Translations under genes and position numbers: made by a program | Assembly: GCA_023417475.1 (NCBI GenBank) | Contig: JAEZFP010000068.1 | Location: 310,001-374,000 of the forward strand | DNA from: Bacillota bacterium | Lineage (GTDB): Bacteria; Bacillota; UBA4882; UBA8346 | Length of the DNA stretch: 64,000 nt | Direction: 5' to 3' | Part shown: piece by piece, positions 57,294 to 64,000 of the stretch | Numbering within the stretch: the first letter of the stretch is position 1 | Layout: each line of letters opens with the position of its first letter | Notes under the pieces: generated by a model | The model's database searches: none | The model's input: the letters and a program-made list of their open reading frames with translations, nothing else | What the model was told of the DNA's origin: nothing

Positions 57294-57758
57294 TTAATTT
57301 AATGCAAGGCATGACTCCATCTCTTGCGGATGATAAAGAATTAATAATAATCGTTCCTCATCCTGAATCACTTTATGCAGGATTAACTCCAGTTCTTTTA
57401 AGCCGACTTCCGCAATTTCCAAGTCAACCGCTTCGCTCATGATTTTCTCGCGCTCGACCGCGGAAATTAAATGAGCGTTGCTTAACCGTAAAATTTCACT
57501 TTGACATGCTATGGAAAGTTTCCGGGTTTCAGCTTTACTAAAAATGCGATACCCGTTGCTGCCAAGATTGTGTTCCACGACACTGGTTTTTAAGCTCGTA
57601 GGAATCGAATACAGGAGTCGAAAAGCCGCCTCAATTTCATTGGGCTGATAGCCCAACTCAATTAAATCGGCAATTAAATTTCTTTCGGAAATTGAACTGT
57701 CCCCTTGAAATAATACTTGTTTCATCACATAATTGGCGATTTCCATAACACGTTCCAT
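57294..57758 (-). CDS. smg: DUF494 (Smg) family protein
   Basis: 154 residues, predicted mostly helical. The pattern EIANYVMKQVLFQGDS, LIADLIELGYQPNEIEAAFRLL, YRIFSKAETRKLSIACQSEIL and then VGLKELELILHKVI fits the Smg/DUF494 family. In proteobacteria smg lies between dprA and topA-like genes; the same neighbours appear here, which supports the call. Function is unknown. AAGGGGATG region precedes the ATG. Confidence 0.85.
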   Translation of the reverse strand: MERVMEIANYVMKQVLFQGDSSISERNLIADLIELGYQPNEIEAAFRLLYSIPTSLKTSVVEHNLGSNGYRIFSKAETRKLSIACQSEILRLSNAHLISAVEREKIMSEAVDLEIAEVGLKELELILHKVIQDEERLLLILYHPQEMESCLALN

Positions 57759-57911
57759 GGTTTCATCCCCTTGTCTGGGCTACTAACTAATCTTTCGGCA
57801 CAGAAAAGGAACTCCTTTAGTTTAAAAGGTTTCCAACCCTTCCGTTTCCACCCTTTGCGAGAACGATAATTTTAATCATAGTATATAATAAAATCTAGTA
57901 ATTTGTAACAA

Positions 57912-58997
57912 TTATTTTATCCGAATATATAACTGGCCCGGGAAACGTTTAACAATTCCCTTCAATTCCAAATTGATCAACACCATGTTGAGGGTCGCGG
58001 AACCAACGCCGCTGCGGCGTAATATTTGATCAATATGTAAAGGTTCGCGGCTCATTGTTTCCAATACCTGTTGCTCCGTCGGATCGTCCGATTGGACCAA
58101 TGCCGCCGCCACTTCGGCCGCCTCCAAGCAGGGAATGGCCAACTCGTCTAAAATATCCCCGAAATTCTCAATCAGCTTGGCGCCTTGCCGAATCAGTTTA
58201 TGGGGTCCTTTGCTCCCATCGTTTCCAATATTTCCGGGAACGGCGAACACTTCCCGTCCTTGCTCCGCGGCAAACCCGGCTGTGATCAATGAACCGCTAT
58301 CTTCAGCCGCTTCCACAACCACGACCCCCAAACTTAACCCGCTGATGATGCGGTTTCGGGCCGGAAAATTGGCGGCATGAGGTTTGGCGCCCAAAGCGTA
58401 TTCACTAATAACCGCTCCATGAGCGGCGATCTGCTCCATCAATCGTTGATTTTCGGCCGGATAAACAATATCCAAGCCGCAACCCAAAACAGCAACCGTG
58501 CGGCCATTCGCTTCCAAGGCTCCTTGATGCGCCTGGGAGTCAATCCCCCGCGCCATGCCGCTGACGACGGTCAACCCTTGATAACTGAGATTCGTAGCCA
58601 AGTCCCGCGCCATATACTCCCCTTGCGGGGACGGATTACGGGTGCCGACAATCGCAATCGCCAGGTCATCGCCATACTCAAAGCTTCCCCAGGCATAAAA
58701 AAGCGGGGGCGGGTCGGCGATCTTCTTTAATAGCGGGGGATATTTGGGATCCGGAAAACAATAAATCCTAAACCCGCGGCGTTCAATTTTCCGCAATTCC
58801 AATTCCGGATCCCAGACTTGGGTTTTAAGCTTAAAATTAACATTTTTCACGCCGATCAATTGACTTAATTGGTCCGAGGAAGCGTTCCAAGCCTCTTTCA
58901 TACTACCAAACGTTTCGAGTAACTTAAAAAAACGACTCGAGCCGATTCCGGGAACACGATTCCACCATAGCCAGTATTTGAGCTCCTCCGATTGCAT
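57912..58997 (-). CDS. dprA: DNA-processing protein DprA
   Basis: 361 residues. DprA loads RecA on incoming single-stranded DNA during transformation. An N-terminal helix-hairpin/SAM-like part (WWNRVPGIGSSRFFKLLE) is followed by the Rossmann domain with IVGTRNPSPQGEYMARDLA, VVSGMARGIDSQAHQGAL and SEYALGAKPHAANFPARNRII. A C-terminal winged helix (DQILRRSGVGSATLNMVLINLEL shortened) is present. It opens the dprA-smg-topA-trmFO-xerC-codY row. comFB (61739) is a further competence-type gene nearby. Confidence 0.95.
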   Translation of the reverse strand: MQSEELKYWLWWNRVPGIGSSRFFKLLETFGSMKEAWNASSDQLSQLIGVKNVNFKLKTQVWDPELELRKIERRGFRIYCFPDPKYPPLLKKIADPPPLFYAWGSFEYGDDLAIAIVGTRNPSPQGEYMARDLATNLSYQGLTVVSGMARGIDSQAHQGALEANGRTVAVLGCGLDIVYPAENQRLMEQIAAHGAVISEYALGAKPHAANFPARNRIISGLSLGVVVVEAAEDSGSLITAGFAAEQGREVFAVPGNIGNDGSKGPHKLIRQGAKLIENFGDILDELAIPCLEAAEVAAALVQSDDPTEQQVLETMSREPLHIDQILRRSGVGSATLNMVLINLELKGIVKRFPGQLYIRIK

Positions 58998-59259
58998 GTC
59001 GCCACCTCCGCCTATTTAATTCGTGGAAACATCTGCCATTCCTGCAATTTTTTATACACTCGCGCGATTTTTACGGATTTTTCACGGATTACGCCCTCGG
59101 ATTAGCCGGCTATTGCCGTTGGGCATCCTGCAAATTGGCAATCGTTATTTGCTACAACTTAGCTGGAATTTTCAATTTACCTTAGCTTTAGTTGCCAGCA
59201 TGATTTGGCGGGTTTCTCAAAATACTATGAACAACTTATTGGGTAAGGAGTTGTTTTAC

Positions 59260-59481
59260 TTGAATCAAGACCATGAACATATCTATTTATGCCCGCGCTG
59301 CGGCGTCGATACGCTTCACAATACGATTAATCGAAAAAACGATGTGTACGGCATTGTTTGTACAAATTGCCATACGCCATCGTTGGTTCGAAAAGAAATA
59401 TTGACCTATCATCAATTAAAATGGGAGGATGAATTGCGTTTAATCCTCAATAACCTGGATAATCCCTTTGACGACCATTAA
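59260..59481 (+). CDS. Small zinc-ribbon protein
   Basis: 73 residues from TTG 59260, with AAGGAG nine bases upstream; the frame is open to 59023 but that part lacks coding character, and an ATG at 59227 has no good ribosome-binding site. One zinc ribbon is clear: YLCPRCGVDTLHN then GIVCTNCHTPSLV. The end is acidic (LILNNLDNPFDDH). It is convergent with rnj, one base apart. No family recognised. Confidence 0.65.
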   Translation: MNQDHEHIYLCPRCGVDTLHNTINRKNDVYGIVCTNCHTPSLVRKEILTYHQLKWEDELRLILNNLDNPFDDH

Positions 59482-59482
59482 A

Positions 59483-61150
59483 TCAAATTTCCATAATAAT
59501 CGGAAGAATCATGGGACGACGCTTCATCCTTCCATAGAGGTGTTTGCTTAGAACCTCTCGGATCTGGTTTTTCATGGTCGCCCAATCGGAATTTTGCGAA
59601 CAACTTTCAATTGCCGTCTTCACTTTCTCTTTGGCTTCTTCAATTAATTCCTCCGATTCACGGACATACACAAACCCCCGCGAAACAATATCCGGTCCCG
59701 CCATAATCTTACCCGTCTCTTTCTCAATGGTTACAACCACAATTAAGATACCGTCCTGGGAAAGTTGTTTCCGGTCGCGCAAAACAATGTTTCCGACATC
59801 CCCCACGCCCAGCCCGTCAACAAAGATCCGACCGGAGGCGACTTTACTGGCGACGCGGATTCGTTCGCCGGTTACCTCAACGACATCCCCGTTTTCGGCA
59901 ATTAAGACATTTTCGCTATCGATTCCAACCGCAACCGCCAAATGGGCATGTTGAACCAAATGACGGTATTCGCCGTGAACCGGGAGGAAAAAGCGGGGTT
60001 TGACCAAATTGAGCATTAATTTCTGCTCTTCCTGACTAGCATGTCCCGAAACATGGATTCCGGAATCGGATTCATAAATCACGGTCGCCCCTTGTTTAAA
60101 AAGCTGGTTGATGGTCCGGGCAACCAGCTTTTCATTGCCCGGAATCGTCGAAGCGGAGATTAAGACGGTGTCGCCGGGAATAATATTAATTTTACGGTGA
60201 TCGGAGGTTGCCATCCGGGTCAAGGCCGACATCGGTTCGCCTTGGGTTCCGGTGGTAATCATGGCGATGCGATTTACCGGATAACAGTCGAGATCGTCAA
60301 TATCCACGATCAACCCTTCCGGAACCTTTAAATACCCAAGCTCGATTGCGATGGAAACGACATTCACCATACTACGCCCAACTAAGGCAATCTTCCGGTC
60401 ATGGTTGAACGCTGTATCCATAATCTGTTGAATCCGGTGAATATTCGAAGCGAATGTCGCCACGAGAATCCGGCCGGCCGCCTGCACAAAAAGCTCATTG
60501 AAATTTTTGCTTAGCTCCCGCTCCGAAGGGGTATACCCATCGCGTTCAACATTGGTACTGTCGGAAAGTAAAACTAAAACTCCTTTGTCTCCCAGTTCAG
60601 CCAGTTTCCGAAAATCGGTAACCTTTCCGTCCACCGGAGTGTGATCAAATTTGAAATCAGCGGTATGTAAGATTACGCCGACCGGGGTATGGATCGCCAG
60701 GGCAACCACATCGGCAATGCTATGATTGACATGAATGAATTCAACGGCGAAGCCGCCGATTTTGACTTCATCGCCCGCTTTTACACAAATGGTGCGCACA
60801 TCGCGAACCATATTATGCTCTTCGAACTTGCCTTTGGCTAAACCCAACGTCAATTTGGTCCCGTAAACCGATACATTCAGCTGTTTCAAAATATACGGCA
60901 ACGCGCCGATATGATCTTCATGTCCGTGCGTCAGTACAATCCCGCGCACCCGGTCCCGGTTCTCCAGCAAATACGCAATATCGGGAATTACCAGATCAAT
61001 CCCCAACATATCCTCGTCGGGAAACATCAAACCCGCGTCAATCACTATGATTTCCCGATTATACTCAACCGCCATCATGTTTTTGCCGATTTCCCCAAGC
61101 CCGCCTAGAGGAATCAATAACACGCGATCTTGTTTATTAAACAGACCCAA
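59483..61150 (-). CDS. rnj: Ribonuclease J
   Basis: 555 residues from TTG 61150, the length of Bacillus RNase J1; a GTG four codons earlier lies in GGAGGTG. It is an endo- and 5'-3' exonuclease of mRNA decay and rRNA maturation. The metallo-beta-lactamase motif LTHGHEDHIGALPY is near residue 75; HTADFKFDHTPVDG near 165; beta-CASP parts include LLSDSTNVERDGYTPSE and FFLPVHGEYRHLVQHA. Only one RNase J gene is in the window. Confidence 0.96.
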   Translation of the reverse strand: MGLFNKQDRVLLIPLGGLGEIGKNMMAVEYNREIIVIDAGLMFPDEDMLGIDLVIPDIAYLLENRDRVRGIVLTHGHEDHIGALPYILKQLNVSVYGTKLTLGLAKGKFEEHNMVRDVRTICVKAGDEVKIGGFAVEFIHVNHSIADVVALAIHTPVGVILHTADFKFDHTPVDGKVTDFRKLAELGDKGVLVLLSDSTNVERDGYTPSERELSKNFNELFVQAAGRILVATFASNIHRIQQIMDTAFNHDRKIALVGRSMVNVVSIAIELGYLKVPEGLIVDIDDLDCYPVNRIAMITTGTQGEPMSALTRMATSDHRKINIIPGDTVLISASTIPGNEKLVARTINQLFKQGATVIYESDSGIHVSGHASQEEQKLMLNLVKPRFFLPVHGEYRHLVQHAHLAVAVGIDSENVLIAENGDVVEVTGERIRVASKVASGRIFVDGLGVGDVGNIVLRDRKQLSQDGILIVVVTIEKETGKIMAGPDIVSRGFVYVRESEELIEEAKEKVKTAIESCSQNSDWATMKNQIREVLSKHLYGRMKRRPMILPIIMEI

Positions 61151-61189
61151 TAAACAAAACACCTCCGCTTTGTGCTCAGTTTCGGTTTA

Positions 61190-61353
61190 GCAGTTCAATA
61201 AGCAATTGGCGCGACAAGAAAGGCCCACTTCGGTGGCCGCATTGCCGAAAACCGCCTTGATCATTGTTTCGATCGAGTTTAATCCGTCGGGTACCCGCAA
61301 ACCCGCTACTTGTCAACTTACCTTGCTGTTCCAAAGCGCCGCACAATAATATG
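61190..61353 (-). other. Leader region of rnj
   Basis: About 200 bases separate the rnj promoter from its start. On the minus strand the segment near 61225 has GGCCACCGAAGTGGGCC followed by TTTCTTG, a weak terminator-like hairpin, and near 61292 CGGGTACCCG. Control of RNase J by its own leader is possible but not shown. The plus-strand frame 61264-61545 looks non-coding. Confidence 0.4.
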
Positions 61354-61360
61354 GAATTTA

Positions 61361-61389
61361 ATTATAACGGATCCAACTACGATAAACAA
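61361..61389 (-). promoter_or_regulatory. Sigma-A promoter of rnj
   Basis: On the minus strand TTGTTT, a 17-base spacer and a perfect TATAAT, about 200 bases before the start. Confidence 0.75.
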
Positions 61390-61559
61390 GCCAAGCAGTT
61401 TCAAATTTTTATGGAATATACATTAAATAACCGAGAGCACAATGCAAAAAGGAGTCAACACTTTCATCAATCCTTGATCGCCGGCTTCAAAATTCTCGGA
61501 ATATTTTGTTCAGTCCAACCACAAAATAAGCAAGCAAATGAATAGATTGGATGTGAAAC

Positions 61560-61742
61560 TTGGTGAATATTCCGGCGAATTTGAAACCAACGCCTCATGA
61601 ATGCAGTCAGTATGAACCGATTCATACAACGAAGAACCTCGTGCCGCAGCCAATAGAAAACGCAGGCTGTGATTCCTGCGTTCATCTTACTTATGGCGAA
61701 TGCGAAATTTATAATAGCGAAAACCGCGGCAGTAGTTTTTAA
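61560..61742 (+). CDS. Small Cys-containing hypothetical protein
   Basis: 60 residues; start TTG or the next codon GTG, with only a weak ribosome-binding site. The sequence MVNIPANLKPTPHECSQY ends with CDSCVHLTYGECEIYN, a compact Cys pattern (C-x2-C-x7-C) that looks selected. Codon choice resembles neighbouring genes. It overlaps the end of comFB tail to tail by four bases. Metal binding is plausible; function unknown. Confidence 0.5.
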   Translation: MVNIPANLKPTPHECSQYEPIHTTKNLVPQPIENAGCDSCVHLTYGECEIYNSENRGSSF

Positions 61743-62023
61743 TGATGGGGGTTTTGGGATACCTGTTGGGACGCTTCAATGATGATCCGTAAGGCGTCGG
61801 CTCTGACTTGACGGTCGTCACGGGATAGTCTGGCAAACACCTCTCCCTCGGGACTGACCGCATATTTCCCCCGAAGGTTGGAGAGCGCGATCACAATAGT
61901 ATCCGCCTTACAACGCTCACAACAACAATATTCCGGATATTGCTGATAAAAGTCTTTTAAAACTTCAACAATCACATCTTCCATATAGTTTTTATAATTC
62001 ACTACAGCCACCGCCTCTTTCAT
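61739..62023 (-). CDS. comFB: ComFB family late competence protein
   Basis: 94 residues from ATG 62023; a TTG four codons earlier is an alternative. The family pattern is clear: VNYKNYMEDVIVEVLKDF, then the Cys cluster YCCCERCKADTIVIALSNL and GKYAVSPEGEVFARL. ComFB lies between comFA and comFC in Bacillus; its role is unknown, and relatives in cyanobacteria bind cyclic dinucleotides. Here it follows aroE by 24 bases, with no comFA or comFC in view. Confidence 0.85.
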   Translation of the reverse strand: MKEAVAVVNYKNYMEDVIVEVLKDFYQQYPEYCCCERCKADTIVIALSNLRGKYAVSPEGEVFARLSRDDRQVRADALRIIIEASQQVSQNPHH

Positions 62024-62047
62024 TGATATGCCCAATTCCGATGGTTA

Positions 62048-62893
62048 TTACTTATGCAAAGCCGCGCGCATAGCTACCAGGGGTGGTTCCTTCCCTAACC
62101 ACCAGGCGAAACTATGCGCTCCTTGGTATAGCAGTAAAGATAACCCGGACAAATGCCTGCAGCCTACTTGGGCGGCATCTCGAATCAAACGGGTCTCCCC
62201 TTTACGATACACTAAGTCGTAGACAAAATGGTCCGGTTGAAGGTGCTGTTGGGGTATTAACGAGATATCTTCATGTAACCCGACCGAAGTTGTATTGATG
62301 ATTAACTGAAACCGTTGCCAATCCAGCTGTTCCAATTGACGTAACGGGACTGTTTCAATTAAAAAGTCGGTTTTCGCTTTAACAGCTTCTTGTAATTCTC
62401 CGAGCCGAGCCCGGTCGCGATTCACAACGGTCAACGAAGCGATTCCCGCTTGGATCAAACGATAGACGATCGCCGCAGCGGAACCGCCGGCTCCGAAAAG
62501 CAAAACCGCTTTCGCCATTGGATCGAAGTTGCCCTCTTCGCGTAAAGACTGCAAAAAACCGCTGCCATCGGTACTTGTTCCGAGCAAACGGCCATCTTGA
62601 AGTTTAACGGTATTCACCGAACCGCTTACGAGCGAATCGCCAACCACTTCATCCAATTCCGGAATAACGGCTTGTTTATGCGGGATGGTTAGATTGACCC
62701 CTTGAATGCCCAAAACCCGCAGCCCTTGCATGGCAACGGACAACTCCGTCAATTTCACATGAAAGGGAATATAGATGCAGTTCAATCCCAGTTCGGCGAA
62801 GGCGGCGTTATGCATCAACGGCGATAAACTATGAGCAACCGGATCGCCAAACACTCCATAAACGGCAGTGTTTCCAAAGACTCTCTGATTCAT
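62048..62893 (-). CDS. aroE: Shikimate dehydrogenase
   Basis: 281 residues from ATG 62893; no strong ribosome-binding site supports this or the upstream ATG codons, but family alignment begins here (VYGVFGDPVAHSLSPLMHN). It reduces 3-dehydroshikimate with NADPH. The substrate site includes the Ser pair of HSLSPLMHN, NLTIPHKQAV with the catalytic Lys near residue 73 and GSVNTVKL; the NADP site is LLFGAGGSAAAIVYRL near 135. It precedes comFB. Confidence 0.94.
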   Translation of the reverse strand: MNQRVFGNTAVYGVFGDPVAHSLSPLMHNAAFAELGLNCIYIPFHVKLTELSVAMQGLRVLGIQGVNLTIPHKQAVIPELDEVVGDSLVSGSVNTVKLQDGRLLGTSTDGSGFLQSLREEGNFDPMAKAVLLFGAGGSAAAIVYRLIQAGIASLTVVNRDRARLGELQEAVKAKTDFLIETVPLRQLEQLDWQRFQLIINTTSVGLHEDISLIPQQHLQPDHFVYDLVYRKGETRLIRDAAQVGCRHLSGLSLLLYQGAHSFAWWLGKEPPLVAMRAALHK

Positions 62894-63001
62894 AATTAGA
62901 AAAATTCGGGGATCGTCCAGAAATTCCTGCTTAAACAAGCACATAATTCCGATAATTTTACTAAAAAATTCAAAATTTTTATAAAAAAACACTGAACCCT
63001 A

Positions 63002-63106
63002 CGAAAAAAGACTGCCCGCACCCAAGCCACTGAAAAACCTCCGCTCTTGTCAATGTTATTTCGCGCAGTTTTTCAGTGGCCTCTCCGCACCGGCAGTCTT
63101 TTTTCG
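63002..63106. terminator. Large nested inverted repeat, probably a bidirectional terminator
   Basis: Outer arms: CGAAAAAAGACTGCC (63002-63016) with its exact complement at 63092-63106. Inner arms: GCCACTGAAAAAC (63026-63038) with its exact complement at 63068-63080. Both pairs are perfect. The asymmetric internal loops share CCGCACC as a direct repeat (63016-63022 and 63085-63091). T6 ends the hairpin on both strands. It begins 16 bases after the barrel gene stop. Confidence 0.85.
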
Positions 63107-63121
63107 CTTGTCACTCAAGAT

Positions 63122-63766
63122 TTAAAATTGCATCGCCAAACCGGTGGTAATCACCGGGGTTACATCGCGATCAAATCCGGTATCTATTGAAACTTTGGCG
63201 TTTAGCTTCTTGCTCAGGGCGTAACTTGTCCCCAACCGTAAGTTCTGTTTGGAGCCGTCACTTAAGTTCAGGGCCAATTCGCCGCCGACGCGTAGCTTTG
63301 AACCGAACCGTACATTAACGCCCGGGGTGACTGTCAGCGTCTGATCATTGGATTCCAAATTTACATAACCAAAGAGGTATTTCATATCGGACCATAATGA
63401 CAAACCATAGACTGGAATTTCTCCCGCTCCCAGATCATAACCAAGGTAGACGGTATAGCCCGTTCCCCCATGCATTGGGCTGAAAAAGGCTTTGACCATT
63501 GTTTGACGATCATCACTATTCAAATTCCGGAAACTACCCGTTAAAGTCAGCGCGGAAGAGATCCCGTAACTAAGCTCCGAATTGAGCGAAATTCCCGTCT
63601 GCTGGGGTTGGTTTACGTTAGCGAACAAATCGAATCCCAGTCCGGCCGGGGCGAGAATCTTACCGTTTTCCGCTCCTAAAGTATAAGGGTTGGCAAATGC
63701 GGCGACGGATAAAGTAATGAGCATGACGACAACTGCGACTGTTACAAAAAATGTTTTTCTAATCAA
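63122..63766 (-). CDS. Putative outer-membrane beta-barrel protein
   Basis: 214 residues; start TTG after GGAGGG. A signal peptide (FFVTVAVVVMLITLSVAAFA) is followed by a mature part of alternating strands: GISLNSELSYGI, ALTLTGSFRNLN, YTVYLGYDLGAG, LRVGGELALNLSDG and KLNAKVSIDTGF. It ends in GLAMQF, again with C-terminal Phe. The layout suits an 8- to 10-strand barrel. It is unrelated in sequence to the barrel at 50758-51600. No family name is recognised. It stands alone, upstream of the nested terminator. Confidence 0.68.
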   Translation of the reverse strand: MIRKTFFVTVAVVVMLITLSVAAFANPYTLGAENGKILAPAGLGFDLFANVNQPQQTGISLNSELSYGISSALTLTGSFRNLNSDDRQTMVKAFFSPMHGGTGYTVYLGYDLGAGEIPVYGLSLWSDMKYLFGYVNLESNDQTLTVTPGVNVRFGSKLRVGGELALNLSDGSKQNLRLGTSYALSKKLNAKVSIDTGFDRDVTPVITTGLAMQF

Positions 63767-63971
63767 CCAGAACCCTCCTTATCAATTTGCTGCCGTTCAA
63801 ATCAGAAATCCTAATGAAACGGCTGTTAAAGATGGGTTTCTACAATTGCTCGAACTGTCCTGCCGTGGCTATTTGTCAAAACAGGATAATCAAGCCAAAA
63901 AAACGCATGTGAAAGGATTTATGCCGGTGATCCCGAATTGTTTTACAAATTTCGCAGACGGGAGACGGATA

Positions 63972-64000
63972 ATGAACGCTTTTTATGCCCGTTTGTATCA
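63972..64000 (+). CDS. Possible start of a plus-strand gene (cut by window edge)
   Basis: ATG at 63972 opens MNAFYARLY and has GGGAGACGG seven bases or so upstream. Only nine codons are visible, so this is a weak call. The 63767-63971 gap holds no other recognised feature. Confidence 0.3.

Noticed and set aside
61264..61545. 93-residue plus-strand frame upstream of comFB
   Set aside because: No ribosome-binding site, odd composition, and it crosses the rnj promoter and leader on the other strand.
1..64000. Prophage, insertion sequence or defence system
   Set aside because: No transposase, integrase other than XerC in its housekeeping place, phage structural gene, restriction, toxin-antitoxin or cas gene was seen.

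Overview
The window comes from an anaerobic-type, endospore-forming Firmicute. The evidence is a spoIIAA-spoIIAB-sigF operon with a sigma-H-like promoter, dacF, YtxC and BofC-like sporulation proteins, PyrR-controlled pyrimidine genes, CodY, RNase J and a Prp-processed L27. Two secreted proteins with a beta-barrel look and a C-terminal Phe (50758-51600, 63122-63766) hint that the cell has an outer membrane, so a diderm lineage is plausible. Species cannot be fixed from sequence alone. Almost every gene lies on the minus strand, so transcription runs right to left.

Layout, left to right. (1) 1-8810: de novo pyrimidine operon, transcribed pyrR-pyrB-pyrC-carA-carB-pyrK-pyrD, with a sigma-A promoter and two PyrR attenuators (before pyrR and before pyrB). 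pyrD is cut by the window edge. (2) 8858-10320: a 21-bp tandem array, a YtxC-family gene and tRNA-Val(GAC). (3) 10379-20829: compact nitrogen-fixation cluster, transcribed nifH-nifI1-nifI2-nifD-nifK-nifE-nifN-nifB-(2Fe-2S ferredoxin)-nifV, behind a sigma-A-type promoter rich in dyads. (4) 21058-25833: folP-folK, the sigF operon and dacF. (5) 25986-32544: rplU-prp-rpmA behind an L21 leader; two radical-SAM-associated genes and RNase G/E; a SpoIVFA-like protein. (6) 32633-40130: ferredoxin, SatD/DUF3307 pair, an exported heparinase-like protein, CBS protein with a 59-residue partner, an LCAT-like lipase, a zinc ribbon and an amidase-like protein. (7) 40178-50590: EF-G paralogue, a probable structured RNA, BofC-like protein, YebC, PrsW, a second 21-bp array, pgsA, guaB, YgiQ and an FAA-hydrolase. 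(8) 50758-61162: barrel protein, codY, xerC, trmFO, topA, smg, dprA, a small zinc ribbon and RNase J. (9) 61560-64000: small Cys protein, comFB, aroE, a large nested inverted repeat, a second barrel protein and a possible gene start at the edge.

The nif cluster is the main physiological module. It encodes the MoFe and Fe proteins, the cofactor scaffold NifEN, a NifB with a fused NifX-like domain, homocitrate synthase, and the NifI1/NifI2 PII-type pair known in archaea and clostridia to switch nitrogenase off with ammonium. No nifU, nifS, separate nifX, or delta subunit for an alternative nitrogenase is present here.

The least explained features are the two 21-bp-period arrays, the folded intergenic element at 42400-42640, the dyads around the nifH promoter and the nested inverted repeat at 63002-63106. 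Several start codons differ from the longest reading frame because the upstream codon lies inside the Shine-Dalgarno sequence or a promoter; these choices are stated per gene.
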